Assembly: GCA_910588245.1 (NCBI GenBank)
Contig: CAJUQP010000042.1
Coordinates: forward strand, 1-30,955
DNA length: 30,955 nucleotides
Origin: an uncultured Muribaculaceae bacterium
Lineage (GTDB): Bacteria; Bacteroidota; Bacteroidia; Bacteroidales; Muribaculaceae
Reading direction: 5' to 3'
Shown here in pieces: positions 1 through 9,100 of this stretch. The position numbers and the translations under genes were made by a program. The notes under the pieces are model-generated. The model saw only the letters and a list, made by a program, of their open reading frames with translations, made no database searches and was not told the DNA's origin. The stretch's first letter is position 1. Each line of letters begins with the position of its first letter.

Positions 1-19
1 AGGTTATGAACGGGCGCGA

Positions 20-55
20 AAAGAGGGTGCATCAGAATTTTGATACACCCTCTTT
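20..55 (-). terminator. Rho-independent-type hairpin after kduI
   Basis: Inverted repeat with arms AAAGAGGGTG (20-29) and CACCCTCTTT (46-55), plus an inner ATCA/TGAT helix after one mismatch. It lies about 37 bp past the kduI stop. Read on the minus strand the stem ends in TTTTCG, so it probably ends the uronate gene cluster. The T-rich end on both strands means it could also serve a gene to the left of the window. Confidence 0.75.
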
Positions 56-91
56 GTGTATGAATCATTCTATCGGGAAGACAGGAGACTA

Positions 92-1012
92 TCAACGCAT
101 CTCCGAGTAGGGGAAACGGTCCTGGTCGGTGTAGTCGAGGTTCTCGCCTCCCATGCCCCAGATAAACATGTAGTTGCTTGTGCCGGCGGCGCAGTGGATG
201 CTCCATTCGGGAGAGATCACGGCCTGCTCGGGATCGAGCCAGATAAGGCGGTTCTCCTTGGGCTCTCCCATGATGTGGCAGATGCGGTTGCCGGGAGTGA
301 GGTTGAAATAGTAATAAGCCTCCACGCGGCGGTCGTGGGTGTGAGCCGGCATAGTGTTCCATACAGAGCCCTCTTTGAGCTCCGTCAGACCCATCTGAAG
401 CTCGCAGGGGCCCTCCTCCAGCACATTGTTGACGATGAGCTGGTTGATGACACGGTCGTTGCTCTCGGCAAGCGATCCGGCCTTGATCTGGTTGGCCTTG
501 ATGCTACCCTTGCGGCCGTCGATGGTGATGAGCTGCGTCTTATAGTGCTTATGGGCGCGTGTGGAGTTGATGTAGAACTTGGCGGGATTCTGCGCATCCT
601 TGCTGCGGAAGGTCACCTTCTTGTTCCCCTGGCCCACATAGAGGGCATCCTTGAAGTGGAGCTCATAGTCCTTGCCGTCTACGTTAACTATGCCGTCGCC
701 ACCGGTGTTGATCACCCCGAGCTCACGGCGCTCCAGGAAATACTCTGCCTTGAGCTCGTTGAATGTCTCGAGCTCAACGGTCTTGGCCACAGGCATGACG
801 CCGCCGAAGATCAGGCGGTCATACATCGTATAGGTGAGATTGATCTTGTCGGCTTCCATCACCTTGGGCATCATGAAGCGTGAGCGGAGCTGCTCGTTGT
901 CGTAGTGCTTCACGTCGTCGGGATGGCAGGCGCGGAGAATCTGGTAGCTCGTCTGGGCCTGCATGGCAACGCAGGCGCCGAGCATGAGGATTGATGCAAA
1001 TAGTTTTTTCAT
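92..1012 (-). CDS. kduI: KduI, 5-dehydro-4-deoxy-D-glucuronate isomerase, with signal peptide
   Basis: 306 residues. Converts 5-keto-4-deoxyuronate (the product of unsaturated uronide hydrolysis) to 3-deoxy-D-glycero-2,5-hexodiulosonate. The cupin metal site is complete: His224, His226, Glu231 and His273. The E. coli enzyme, as I recall it, uses His196, His198, Glu203 and His245 in 278 residues, so every ligand is displaced by 28 and the protein is 28 longer. The extra length is an N-terminal extension (MKKLFASILMLGACVAMQAQ) that looks like a signal peptide cleaved after AQAQ-type residues near 20. KduI is normally cytoplasmic, so a periplasmic location is inferred and unusual. It is the last gene of the cluster, 27 bp after the EIIC gene. 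Identity is very secure; location is a prediction. Confidence 0.95.
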   Translation of the reverse strand: MKKLFASILMLGACVAMQAQTSYQILRACHPDDVKHYDNEQLRSRFMMPKVMEADKINLTYTMYDRLIFGGVMPVAKTVELETFNELKAEYFLERRELGVINTGGDGIVNVDGKDYELHFKDALYVGQGNKKVTFRSKDAQNPAKFYINSTRAHKHYKTQLITIDGRKGSIKANQIKAGSLAESNDRVINQLIVNNVLEEGPCELQMGLTELKEGSVWNTMPAHTHDRRVEAYYYFNLTPGNRICHIMGEPKENRLIWLDPEQAVISPEWSIHCAAGTSNYMFIWGMGGENLDYTDQDRFPYSEMR

Positions 1013-1039
1013 TATTCTGTTGTTTTTACTGTTTTCTTA

Positions 1040-2461
1040 TCATTCAGTGGTCTGGATACGGTCGGAGCCGGCCTTGACCATTGCTTTCTGGTTGCGGACA
1101 ATGAGGATACGGTTCCACACGGCCATGCCAAGGGTCAGAATCACGAGGATGCCGGCGCCTATCCATTTGAGATTGATGGAGCACTGATAGATCATCCATG
1201 CCAGAGGACTGGAGGCGAAGTCGAGCGCGCCACCCTCGAAGCCGGCGGGTATGGCCACGGCGGCGTCGCCTGTAGCCTCAAACACGTCGTGGGCGGCCAG
1301 CGTGAAGGCCGGAGCGATGTTGGTCACCATATATAGGCCGAGGACGAGCACCACGAGGCCGACGATGAAGGTCTTCACCACGCTCCCTTTAGTGAAGGGA
1401 AGCACGAGGGGGAAGAGATAGAACATTCCGGCCAGCGACGCCAACGGCAGGAACTGGTTGCCGGGAAGAATCACGGCGAGAAGAAGAGCCACCGGGATAA
1501 GCAGGATTGAGGCCACAAGAGTGGTGGGATGACCGATGACAAGCGCGGGGCTCATACCGATGTTAAGACCGTCGGCACCTTTGAACTTGCGGGCTATGAG
1601 CTGGCGTGTGGCTTCGGAGATAGGTTTCAGTCCCTCGATGAAGAGAACGGTCACGCGGGGGATAAGTTCCATGACGGCACCCATCTTGATGCCGAGTCCG
1701 AGGATGTAGGGAATCTTGTCGACAATCTCCTGAGCGCTCGTACACGTGAGGCAGCCTATGCCGACACCCACGATGACGCCAAGGAACAGGGGCTCGCCGA
1801 GCACTCCGAATTTCTTCTTGAGGCCCTCGGCGTCAATCTCCAGGCGGTTCATGCCCGGAATCTTGTCGAGCACCCAGTTTATGCCTATCGCGAACGGCAC
1901 GAAACCGGCGCAGAAAGGCTGGGGAATAGAGATGCCGTCCATACCGTTGTAGAAATTCTGGAATTTCTTGGCTGTCATGTCGGCGATCACAAGGGTGATG
2001 ATATAGCAGACTATGGCGGCGAAGAAGCCCCAGGCAAGCGAATCACTTGCAAAGAACACCACGGCGCCTATAAAGGCGAAATGCCAGTAGTTCCAGAGAT
2101 CGATGTTGACCGTGCGCGTGGTCTTGGTGAAGAGCATGAGCAGGTTAACTCCGAGACACACGGGGATTATGAAGGCTCCGACGGCCGTGTTGTAAGCCAC
2201 TGAGGCGGCTGCGGGCCAGCCCATGTCGAAGACTTTGAGCTGGAGGTCGTAGATCTCCACCACGGTATTGAGCGCCGGGCCCAGAGCCGAGGTGAGGAGG
2301 GCCGTGACGATGGAGAGGCCGATGAAGCCGACTCCTACTTTGAGGCCTGATTTGAGCGAGTCGCCGAATTTTATGCCTATGCAGAGGCCGAGGATCGTGA
2401 AGATCACCGGCATCATGACGGCGGCGCCAAGCCCTATGATATATTTGAAAACTTCTTCCAT
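1040..2461 (-). CDS. GatC/UlaA-type PTS EIIC permease, orphan
   Basis: 473 residues, almost entirely hydrophobic, with about a dozen likely membrane segments. It resembles the galactitol-type EIIC family (GatC; the wider EIIC-GAT family also includes ascorbate permease UlaA). The length fits GatC. Typical stretches include an N-terminal glycine-rich helix pair (GLCIGIKFGDSLKSGLKVG) and GMSPALVIGHPT in the second half. No EIIA or EIIB domain is fused or encoded nearby, so PEP-driven phosphorylation of the substrate is not supported by this window. It sits between the DUF4861 gene and kduI, so a role in importing a uronic-acid intermediate across the inner membrane is inferred. The exact substrate is unknown; the gatC name would be misleading here. 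Confidence 0.85.
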   Translation of the reverse strand: MEEVFKYIIGLGAAVMMPVIFTILGLCIGIKFGDSLKSGLKVGVGFIGLSIVTALLTSALGPALNTVVEIYDLQLKVFDMGWPAAASVAYNTAVGAFIIPVCLGVNLLMLFTKTTRTVNIDLWNYWHFAFIGAVVFFASDSLAWGFFAAIVCYIITLVIADMTAKKFQNFYNGMDGISIPQPFCAGFVPFAIGINWVLDKIPGMNRLEIDAEGLKKKFGVLGEPLFLGVIVGVGIGCLTCTSAQEIVDKIPYILGLGIKMGAVMELIPRVTVLFIEGLKPISEATRQLIARKFKGADGLNIGMSPALVIGHPTTLVASILLIPVALLLAVILPGNQFLPLASLAGMFYLFPLVLPFTKGSVVKTFIVGLVVLVLGLYMVTNIAPAFTLAAHDVFEATGDAAVAIPAGFEGGALDFASSPLAWMIYQCSINLKWIGAGILVILTLGMAVWNRILIVRNQKAMVKAGSDRIQTTE

Positions 2462-2477
2462 GTGAAGAAAGGAAAGT

Positions 2478-2561
2478 AAAGGTTAAAGATGAAAGGTTAA
2501 AGGTTAAAGGTTAAAGATAATAGGTTAAAGGTTAAAGGTTAGAGGTTAAAGATAAAAGGTG
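2478..2561. repeat. Tandem 7-base array, unit AAAGGTT
   Basis: Twelve consecutive 7-base units in strict register: seven or so are AAAGGTT or one change from it, and the others are AAAGATG, AAAGATA, ATAGGTT, AGAGGTT and AAAGGTG. It fills the space upstream of the EIIC gene. The same unit reappears at 24757-24826. Confidence 0.9.
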
Positions 2562-2584
2562 ACGGGAGAAAGAGTATAAGGTAT

Positions 2585-2656
2585 TTCCTTAAGCTCCTTA
2601 AACTCCCTAAGCTCCCTAAATTCCTTAAATTCCCTAAACTCCTTAAACTCCTTAAA
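2585..2656. repeat. Tandem 9-base array, unit CTCCTTAAA
   Basis: Eight consecutive 9-base units following the pattern YTCCYTAAR (Y at position 5 alternating C/T). It ends 3 bp before the DUF4861 stop codon. On the minus strand it reads as TTTAAGGAG copies, which would lie in the mRNA between DUF4861 and the EIIC gene. Function unknown. Confidence 0.9.
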
Positions 2657-2659
2657 AAA

Positions 2660-3805
2660 TTATCTTACGGAGACGCGGAGAGGGTGGCGCAGGCAGTCCT
2701 TCTTATGGCGGAGGGCTTTCTTCCATTCCTCCATCGTGGGCATCCCCCCTTTGCTCCAGCCTGACCCCCAGTAATAGCTGAAGGGTTTGCCGTTCTCCAC
2801 GGTTGTCTTGAGCACGGCGTGTCCCACGGCGTCGCCCACGGGTTCGGCAAGAGGCAGATATACCGGCTCAGCATCGTCAGCTGCCACGGTGCCGACAAAT
2901 ATGATACCGTTTCCGGCCTCGGCATTCTCCGTCAGGTCGGCATATGCCGTAATACCATTGGCGGAGTCAAGCTCATATCCTTTCGGATTCTGGCGGTGAA
3001 CCACCTGTCCGGCAACCATCTGCCGGGGTTCGGTAAGGCCGTGGTAAGTCACGTCCGTACGGTTGAGCCAGTCGCCTGCGTCAAGGGTTATGACACGCTC
3101 CTCGGCGGCGGGAATCCCTTTCTCGGCAGTCATCGGCGGATAAAGCAGACGCACCTGGAAGCGCAGCGGACCCTGTTCGAGAATCTCAAATTCAGAATAG
3201 GCCCACGGATAGAGAATCGAGCCGTCGGCATCAAGCAGCGCGTTTGTTCCCCCCCCGAGCGTCGGACCGACGGTATAGACGTCCATTCCGTCGCCGTGAT
3301 CGCGATGGAAGGATATATTCTTACGGTTGTTGAGAATGTAGCGTTTCTCCAGTACGAGATCTGGCACGGATTTGGTCCATATGTCGTAGCCGAACGCGCG
3401 CTCGCCGTTCTTCTGAAGCTTCGGGCCATATGCGCGGTATGCCCCGCGTTCGTTCTCCCAGGTCATGTCGTCGGCACGCTCGCGGAAAAGACGTCCGTAG
3501 ACCTTGGGGGCGACCGCGGCGGGAACTCCCTCCTCGGTGTGGAACACGGCTGAATCGCCCGCGGCGATAGTGACAGGGAATATTATCTTGCCGTCGTGGG
3601 TCTTCTGCCAGGGCACCTCGTTCCCCTTGCTGTCGCGGAGTATGAAGAAGGGCGTTCCTATGCGGTTTTTCACGGCACTTTCGTCAACCTCCACGATCTC
3701 GTCGGTGCGTTGGAAATCTCCCGGGTTATAAACAGAGATTTCCACAGTCTCCGCCTGTGCGGCAAGCACACAGGCGAAGGCCATGGTAATCGTTGATCTA
3801 CGCAT
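2660..3805 (-). CDS. Secreted DUF4861 family protein
   Basis: About 381 residues from the ATG at 3805; an in-frame TTG three codons upstream is possible but less likely. The N-terminus (MRRSTITMAFACVLAAQA) is a signal peptide, so the protein should be periplasmic or surface-exposed. The body matches my memory of DUF4861: a beta-rich fold with a central region around NRKNISFHRDHGDGMDVY and a C-terminal YYWGSGWSKGG stretch. The family's activity is not known to me. Placement between kduD and the EIIC gene suggests a role on uronic-acid glycans, perhaps as the missing depolymerase or esterase of this locus; that is inference. The coding strand has a run of eight G at 3249-3256 (in a Gly-Gly-Gly stretch). 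Confidence 0.75.
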   Translation of the reverse strand: MRRSTITMAFACVLAAQAETVEISVYNPGDFQRTDEIVEVDESAVKNRIGTPFFILRDSKGNEVPWQKTHDGKIIFPVTIAAGDSAVFHTEEGVPAAVAPKVYGRLFRERADDMTWENERGAYRAYGPKLQKNGERAFGYDIWTKSVPDLVLEKRYILNNRKNISFHRDHGDGMDVYTVGPTLGGGTNALLDADGSILYPWAYSEFEILEQGPLRFQVRLLYPPMTAEKGIPAAEERVITLDAGDWLNRTDVTYHGLTEPRQMVAGQVVHRQNPKGYELDSANGITAYADLTENAEAGNGIIFVGTVAADDAEPVYLPLAEPVGDAVGHAVLKTTVENGKPFSYYWGSGWSKGGMPTMEEWKKALRHKKDCLRHPLRVSVR

Positions 3806-3860
3806 TTGTATCAAAATGTCGGTATTATAATCGTTCTGGAATCAAGACTCTGCCACTCCG

Positions 3861-4658
3861 TCACTGGGGCTGCTTGCCGATGTAGGCGAGGATACCGCCG
3901 TCTACATAGAGCACATGGCCGTTGACGAAGTTCGAGGCATCGGAGGCAAGGAATACTGCCGGGCCCATGAGGTCTTCCGGAGTGCCCCAGCGTCCTGCCG
4001 GAGTCTTGGCGATGATGAACTGGTCGAAAGGATGGCGGCTGCCGTCGGGTTGGATCTCGCGGAGAGGAGCCGTCTGAGGTGTGGCGATATAGCCGGGGCC
4101 GATGCCGTTGCACTGGATGTTGGCCTCCCCATATTCGGAGCAGATATTGCGGGTGAGCATCTTCAGGCCGCCCTTGGCTGCGGCGTAGGCGGATACCGTC
4201 TCGCGTCCGAGCTCGCTCATCATCGAGCAGATGTTGATGATCTTGCCGTGGCCTTTCTTGATCATGCCGGGGATCACTGCCTTCGACACGATGAAGGGGG
4301 CCACAAGGTCGATATCCACTACGAGGCGGAAGTCCTTGACATCCATCTCGGTCATGGGCGTACGGCGGATGATGCCGGCGTTGTTCACCAGAATATCGAC
4401 AGTGCCGTATTTCTTCTCGATATCGGCAACCATGGCCTTGACGCCCTCTTCGTCGGTCACGTCGCAGAAATAGCTGTCGGCGTCGATACCGGCCTCTTTA
4501 TAGTTCTGGGCGCCCATTTCAAGAGCCTCCTTGGTGTTGGCGTTATAGATGATCTTCGCGCCGGCGGCGGCGAATGCCTTGGCGATTGCGAAACCGATGC
4601 CGTAGACCGCGCCTGTGATCAGGGCGACTTTCCCTTCAAGGGAGAACATTTTTTCCAT
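3861..4658 (-). CDS. kduD: KduD, 2-dehydro-3-deoxy-D-gluconate 5-dehydrogenase (SDR)
   Basis: 265 residues, classical short-chain dehydrogenase. It has the cofactor loop TGAVYGIG (15-22), NNAG (92-95) and the catalytic Ser145, Tyr158 and Lys162 (YAAAK). No signal peptide, so it is cytoplasmic. In the uronate pathway KduD reduces 3-deoxy-D-glycero-2,5-hexodiulosonate with NADH to 2-keto-3-deoxygluconate. The close relative gluconate 5-dehydrogenase has the same motifs, and many databases use that name for Bacteroidales homologues; the KduI and GH105 neighbours favour KduD. It is 55 bp upstream of the DUF4861 gene and probably the first gene of a four-gene unit with its own promoter. The next steps, KDG kinase and aldolase, are not in the window. 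Confidence 0.88.
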   Translation of the reverse strand: MEKMFSLEGKVALITGAVYGIGFAIAKAFAAAGAKIIYNANTKEALEMGAQNYKEAGIDADSYFCDVTDEEGVKAMVADIEKKYGTVDILVNNAGIIRRTPMTEMDVKDFRLVVDIDLVAPFIVSKAVIPGMIKKGHGKIINICSMMSELGRETVSAYAAAKGGLKMLTRNICSEYGEANIQCNGIGPGYIATPQTAPLREIQPDGSRHPFDQFIIAKTPAGRWGTPEDLMGPAVFLASDASNFVNGHVLYVDGGILAYIGKQPQ

Positions 4659-4734
4659 TGTCTGTAGGTTTTAGATTTTTTGTTCAAGACGTGCGTTCTG
4701 ACATGTCTTTCTAAATATTATTCGTATTCATTGG

Positions 4735-4766
4735 CAAATATACTCAGTCTGAACCGTATTTTCCAA
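4735..4766 (-). promoter_or_regulatory. Bacteroidota-type promoter of kduD unit
   Basis: On the minus strand there is a TATATTTG box (4742 down to 4735) that fits TAnnTTTG, with TTG 21 nt upstream (4766-4764). Predicted leader to the kduD ATG is about 70 nt. The spacing is one base longer than the best promoters in this window. The rest of 4659-4860 is AT-rich with no gene. Confidence 0.55.
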
Positions 4767-4860
4767 TGAAAAATCACAAAATAGGGAGAAAAAAGCCATT
4801 TTCACCCCTCAATTGGTCTATTTTCAAACATGCGTGAGGTAGATCGTCCTCAAGCCACCT

Positions 4861-6000
4861 TTATTTTTCCAGATAGCGCACATATTCGCATGCCGCGAGC
4901 AGAAAAGCCCCCACTCCGAAGTCGGCCGTGGAGTTTCTGTCCACCACCTGACCGGGTATGGCCTTCTCGCCGATCGGCTGCACATAGCCTATGCTGCCGT
5001 CCTGCTGCAGCGCCGTGCCACGCAGATAGTTCCAGCCTTTCTTGGCCGCGTCCTCATATTTAGCCCCCTTCAGATAGCCGTTGTTGAGCCCCCAGAGCAG
5101 ACCATAGGTGAAGAAAGCCGTGCCGCTTGTCTCCGGGCCGGGAGCATGTTCCGGGTCGAGCATCGACCTGGTCCAGTAGCCGCCGGGCTGCTGTGAGGCT
5201 ACCACGGCATCGGCCAGACGGCGGTATTTCGTCTCAAAGAAATCGCGGTGGCCGTAGTCGGCGGGAAGGTCGGCCAGGACCTTGGCCAGACCCGCGAGCA
5301 CCCATCCGTCGCCACGGGCCCAGAAATCCTTCTTGCCGTTGACGCTCTTGTGCTTGGGCCACACGTATTTGCCGTCACGGAAATAGAGCCCTGTCTCATT
5401 GTCGAGCATGATGCTGTCGCTCACCAGGATATAATCATAGAGCTTATCGAGATATTTCTGGTTGCCCGTTATCTTGTATAGCTTCGTCATGACGGGCATC
5501 ACCATATATAATCCATCGGCCCACCACCAATAGTCGTTCTGAGGGGTGTCCATCTCATATTCCATCACCTCCAGAGCCCTTTTTATGCGGTTTTCCTCCT
5601 GTTTGACGTTGTAAAGGTCGGCATACGTCTGGAAGCATATCTGCCAGTCGCCGAAGAGCACATGGTCGTCGGTCTCACCGTAGTTGTATTTCCATTTGGA
5701 GCGGTCGTCTCCTTTAGCCCCTTTCCACTGGTTATGGTCGGCCCATGCGAGGGAGTAATCGAGATACTCAGGCTTTCCCGTGAGTTTATACGCCTCCATG
5801 TTGCCGGTGTGGTAGGCGGCGACATGCCAGAAAGACCATGCCTCGGGTTTGTGGGTGGTCTGCCAGTGGGTGTTTACCTTGTCGATGATGTTGCGCACCT
5901 GCGAGGCCTCCTTGGCCTGGCGAGGAGTTGCCGCCATTGCGGAGACGGTGAGCGTCAGCGCCGCGCCGCACGCGAGCAGAAGTCTGGAGATTGAGTTCAT
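4861..6000 (-). CDS. GH105 unsaturated uronyl hydrolase (YteR-like)
   Basis: 379 residues with an N-terminal signal peptide (MNSISRLLLACGAALTLTVS then AMA). It is an alpha/alpha-barrel enzyme of family GH105, which removes the unsaturated uronic acid left at the non-reducing end by polysaccharide lyases, by hydrating the double bond. Family hallmarks are WWWADGLYMV with the likely catalytic Asp162 (equivalent to Asp143 of B. subtilis YteR, from memory), FWARGDGWVLAGL and ETSGTAFFTYGLLWG. The product is 5-keto-4-deoxyuronate, the KduI substrate. The signal peptide places it in the periplasm. Substrate could be unsaturated rhamnogalacturonan or galacturonan fragments; the sequence alone does not decide. 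It lies between the sensor gene and kduD. Confidence 0.92.
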   Translation of the reverse strand: MNSISRLLLACGAALTLTVSAMAATPRQAKEASQVRNIIDKVNTHWQTTHKPEAWSFWHVAAYHTGNMEAYKLTGKPEYLDYSLAWADHNQWKGAKGDDRSKWKYNYGETDDHVLFGDWQICFQTYADLYNVKQEENRIKRALEVMEYEMDTPQNDYWWWADGLYMVMPVMTKLYKITGNQKYLDKLYDYILVSDSIMLDNETGLYFRDGKYVWPKHKSVNGKKDFWARGDGWVLAGLAKVLADLPADYGHRDFFETKYRRLADAVVASQQPGGYWTRSMLDPEHAPGPETSGTAFFTYGLLWGLNNGYLKGAKYEDAAKKGWNYLRGTALQQDGSIGYVQPIGEKAIPGQVVDRNSTADFGVGAFLLAACEYVRYLEK

Positions 6001-6052
6001 GTCAGGTTACTGTATTGGTATATGATTGTTGTTATTTTCTGAACGTTCTCCG

Positions 6053-6076
6053 GCTGGATATTATTATAATATCAGC
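6053..6076. repeat. AT-rich palindrome between HTCS and GH105
   Basis: Perfect GATATTAT-T-ATAATATC (6057-6073), extended by GCTG/CAGC flanks with one bulged G. It lies in the 121-bp gap upstream of the GH105 start. It could be a weak terminator of the sensor transcript or a regulator site. No TAnnTTTG box was found in this gap. Confidence 0.5.
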
Positions 6077-6121
6077 GGGAGTATGCAGTATCCGGGCGTC
6101 AGTTTGACAGGAATGGACACA

Positions 6122-9100
6122 TCATTGCTGCTTCCCGTGATAGTTTCGGATATATTGCGACGGAGCGACTCCGAATTCTTTCTTGAAAAGACGCCGGAAA
6201 TGCCCCAGATCGTTGAAGCCGCTTTCATACGCGGCGTCGGAGACCGTGCATCCCTTCTCCTGAAGCAAACGTATGGTGTGGTTGAGCCTTACTTTCTGGA
6301 TGAACTCGTTGCCGGAGATCCCCGTAAGCCCCTTTATCTTGCGGTAGAAGGTGCTGTGGGTCATGTTCATCCTGTCGAGTATGAACGACAGGTCAAGCTG
6401 CGGGCTGGAGATGTTGTCTTCCACGATCTTCGTGAGTGTCTGGAGAAACTCGCGGTCGAACCGGCCGAGGGCGGAGAGCTCCGGAAGCGGGGTTGACGCC
6501 ACGCTTTCCGTGTCGGCAGAAGGATGGCCCGCCACCTCTGCCGACCCGACGCTCTGCCGGAGCTGGGCGGCCAGCGCGTCCTTCATTCTCTGTCGCGTCT
6601 CGAGGATGTTACTTAGGCGGCTATGGAGAAGTTTCGCGGAGAATGGCTTTGTCAGATATGAGTCGGCTCCGTGGAGATACCCCTTCTCTTTGTCGGAGAT
6701 AGAGTCTTTGGCAGTGAGCAGAACCACAGGGATATGGCTCGTGAGGATATTCCCCTTCAGCTTCCTGAGCATCGTGATTCCATCCATGACTGGCATCATG
6801 ACGTCGGTCACTATTATGTCGGGATTCTCTTTCAGAGCCGTCTCGAGCCCCTCCATGCCATCGGCCGCCTCCACCACATTGTAATCGTCGCAGAGCGACT
6901 TGCATATATATTGCCGTATGTCGGGATTGTCTTCGACCAGCAGCACCTTGGGACGGTTGTCGGCATTTTCCGCTTCCTCCGTATCTTCCGCATCCGCCGT
7001 GCTTTCGTCAGAGTCATTGTGGAGAGCGTCCGGATAGATGTTGCCTGTGAGTATCCTGAAGCGGAACGTGGCACCCTCCCCGGGCTTGCTCTCCACCTCC
7101 AGCTCACCTCCGTGAAGCTCCGTGAGCGACTTCACGAGCGCCAGCCCTATGCCTGTGCCGGAGGCCTGATGCTTACCCTTGGCCTGGTAATAACGGTCGA
7201 ATATATGGGGCAACGCGTCGGCTTCTATGCCGTAGCCCGTGTCGGCCACCGTGATCTCGGCATATTCCAGGCCATTGATATCCCGCTCCTTGAGAGAAAG
7301 CGTGATACGGCCCGCGGGGGTATATTTCACCGCGTTGCTCAGAAGGTTGTTGAGCACCGTGGTGATCACATCCGTGTCGAAATAGATATCATCTGTCATC
7401 TTGTCGACATCTATCACAAACTCTACTTTCTCATTGCGGTTAAGCTCCTTGTAACGCAGACCGATCTCGGTGACGAAGCTGCCAAGGTCGCGGCGGCTCA
7501 CTGTCAACGTGCGGTTCTGGGTCTCCGTCTTGCGGAACTCGAGTATCTGATTGATCAGATTGAGAAGCTGCAGTGAACTGTTGTGGATCACCGCGATCTT
7601 CCCCTTGTAGGCCGGGGGGAGTTTCCGGTCGGTCATCAGATCCTCAAGCGGGCCGAGAATCAGCGTCAGGGGAGTGCGGAGCTCATGGGTGATATTGGTA
7701 TAGAAGCGCAAGCGTTCCTCGTTGAGTTCCTGCTGGTTCTGATTCTTCTTGCGTTCTATTTCCAGTGAGCCGTGATAGTTCAGACGGCGTTTGTAGAACT
7801 TTATCCATATCAGAATGCCGGCTATCACTATCGCGATATAGACAAGTGTGGCCCACCAGCTTTTCCAGAAGGGGGGAGCGATATTTATCCCCACCGACGC
7901 CATGTTGGCGTTGTCCCATTTCTGGTTTGGCAGACGCGACCTTACCTTGAAAGTATATTTGCCAGGAGGGAGATTGCGGTATGTGATTTCATTCGTTTTC
8001 ATGGGTTGGCTCCACCCCGGATCCATACCCTCGAGCATCACCGAATATTCAATAGATTTGGAATAAGCGAAATCGGGAGTAGTGAATACAATCCTCACCG
8101 ACGAATTGTCATATCCCGTCTTGATCTCATTCATCGGTGGCCATACGCGCCGGTCGGGTGCGGCATTCCCTTCCGCTGCCGCGGAGCACTCCACGATCAC
8201 CGCCGCCCCCGGATTTCTCGACATCCTGACAATCTCGGGGTCGAACATGCAGGCACCCTGGATCCCCCCGAACACGAGGACTCCCTCCGGCCCTACACAG
8301 ACAGCCCTGTCGTTGAAATTCGACAGCGCGAGTTCCTGGCCTGACTCAAACGACAGAAAGCTTCCCTGACTGTTGTCGAACATGTGCAATCCGTTGTCTG
8401 ACGACACCCATATATTCCCGCTCCTGTCTTGTGTGATGCCACGGAAATTCTGGCCGCTCTTTTGCGACGGGGCGAGATAGCGGGTTATCTTTATAATACC
8501 CCCCCTAATCTTGCCGCTGCGACGTAGGCTCGCAATCCCACCCTTGTTGAGCACCCATACGCGGCCATGCGAATCAAGGCACATCCCCTTCATCATCCCC
8601 CCTTTGAAATGGTTCGCGTCTATATGCGCCATTCTGGAGAGGGTTCTGTCGAAGATAAATATCGAGTTGCCGAGGGTAGAGACCCACAAAGTGCCGTCCA
8701 GATGCCGGAAAACACCGCTGACGGAGAGTCCGCGTATCGCTGCGCTCACCTTGTGCATGCGTGAGGCTTTGCCGTCGCGATAGCACCATAGCCCCTGTGA
8801 GGTGCCTATGAGGGTGCCAAGCTCCGGATCATTGTAGATCACGTTGATGCCGAGGTCTTTTTTGCCAAGATCCACGCGCGACATGGCTCCTGAATCGCGG
8901 TTGAGACGCAGAAGGCCGTCATCGTAAAGCCCGACAAGGATATCCTCGCCCGAGCGTCCCAATGCCGTGACCCTGGAATAAGTCAGCCCGAGTTCCCTGG
9001 GGAAACTGATGACGCGATACACATTGTCGCCGTCGAAAAGGCCGATGGAATTGGTGGCGCCGAGCAATATCGTGCCGTCGGTATCGGTGAAGGTAGACCA

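Noticed and set aside
56..883. A 275-codon open frame opposite kduI
   Set aside because: Fully overlaps kduI, which has all catalytic residues; the frame crosses the terminator hairpin and has no family features.
2478..2656. Possible CRISPR array
   Set aside because: Units are 7 or 9 bases and directly adjacent, with no spacers; no cas genes nearby.
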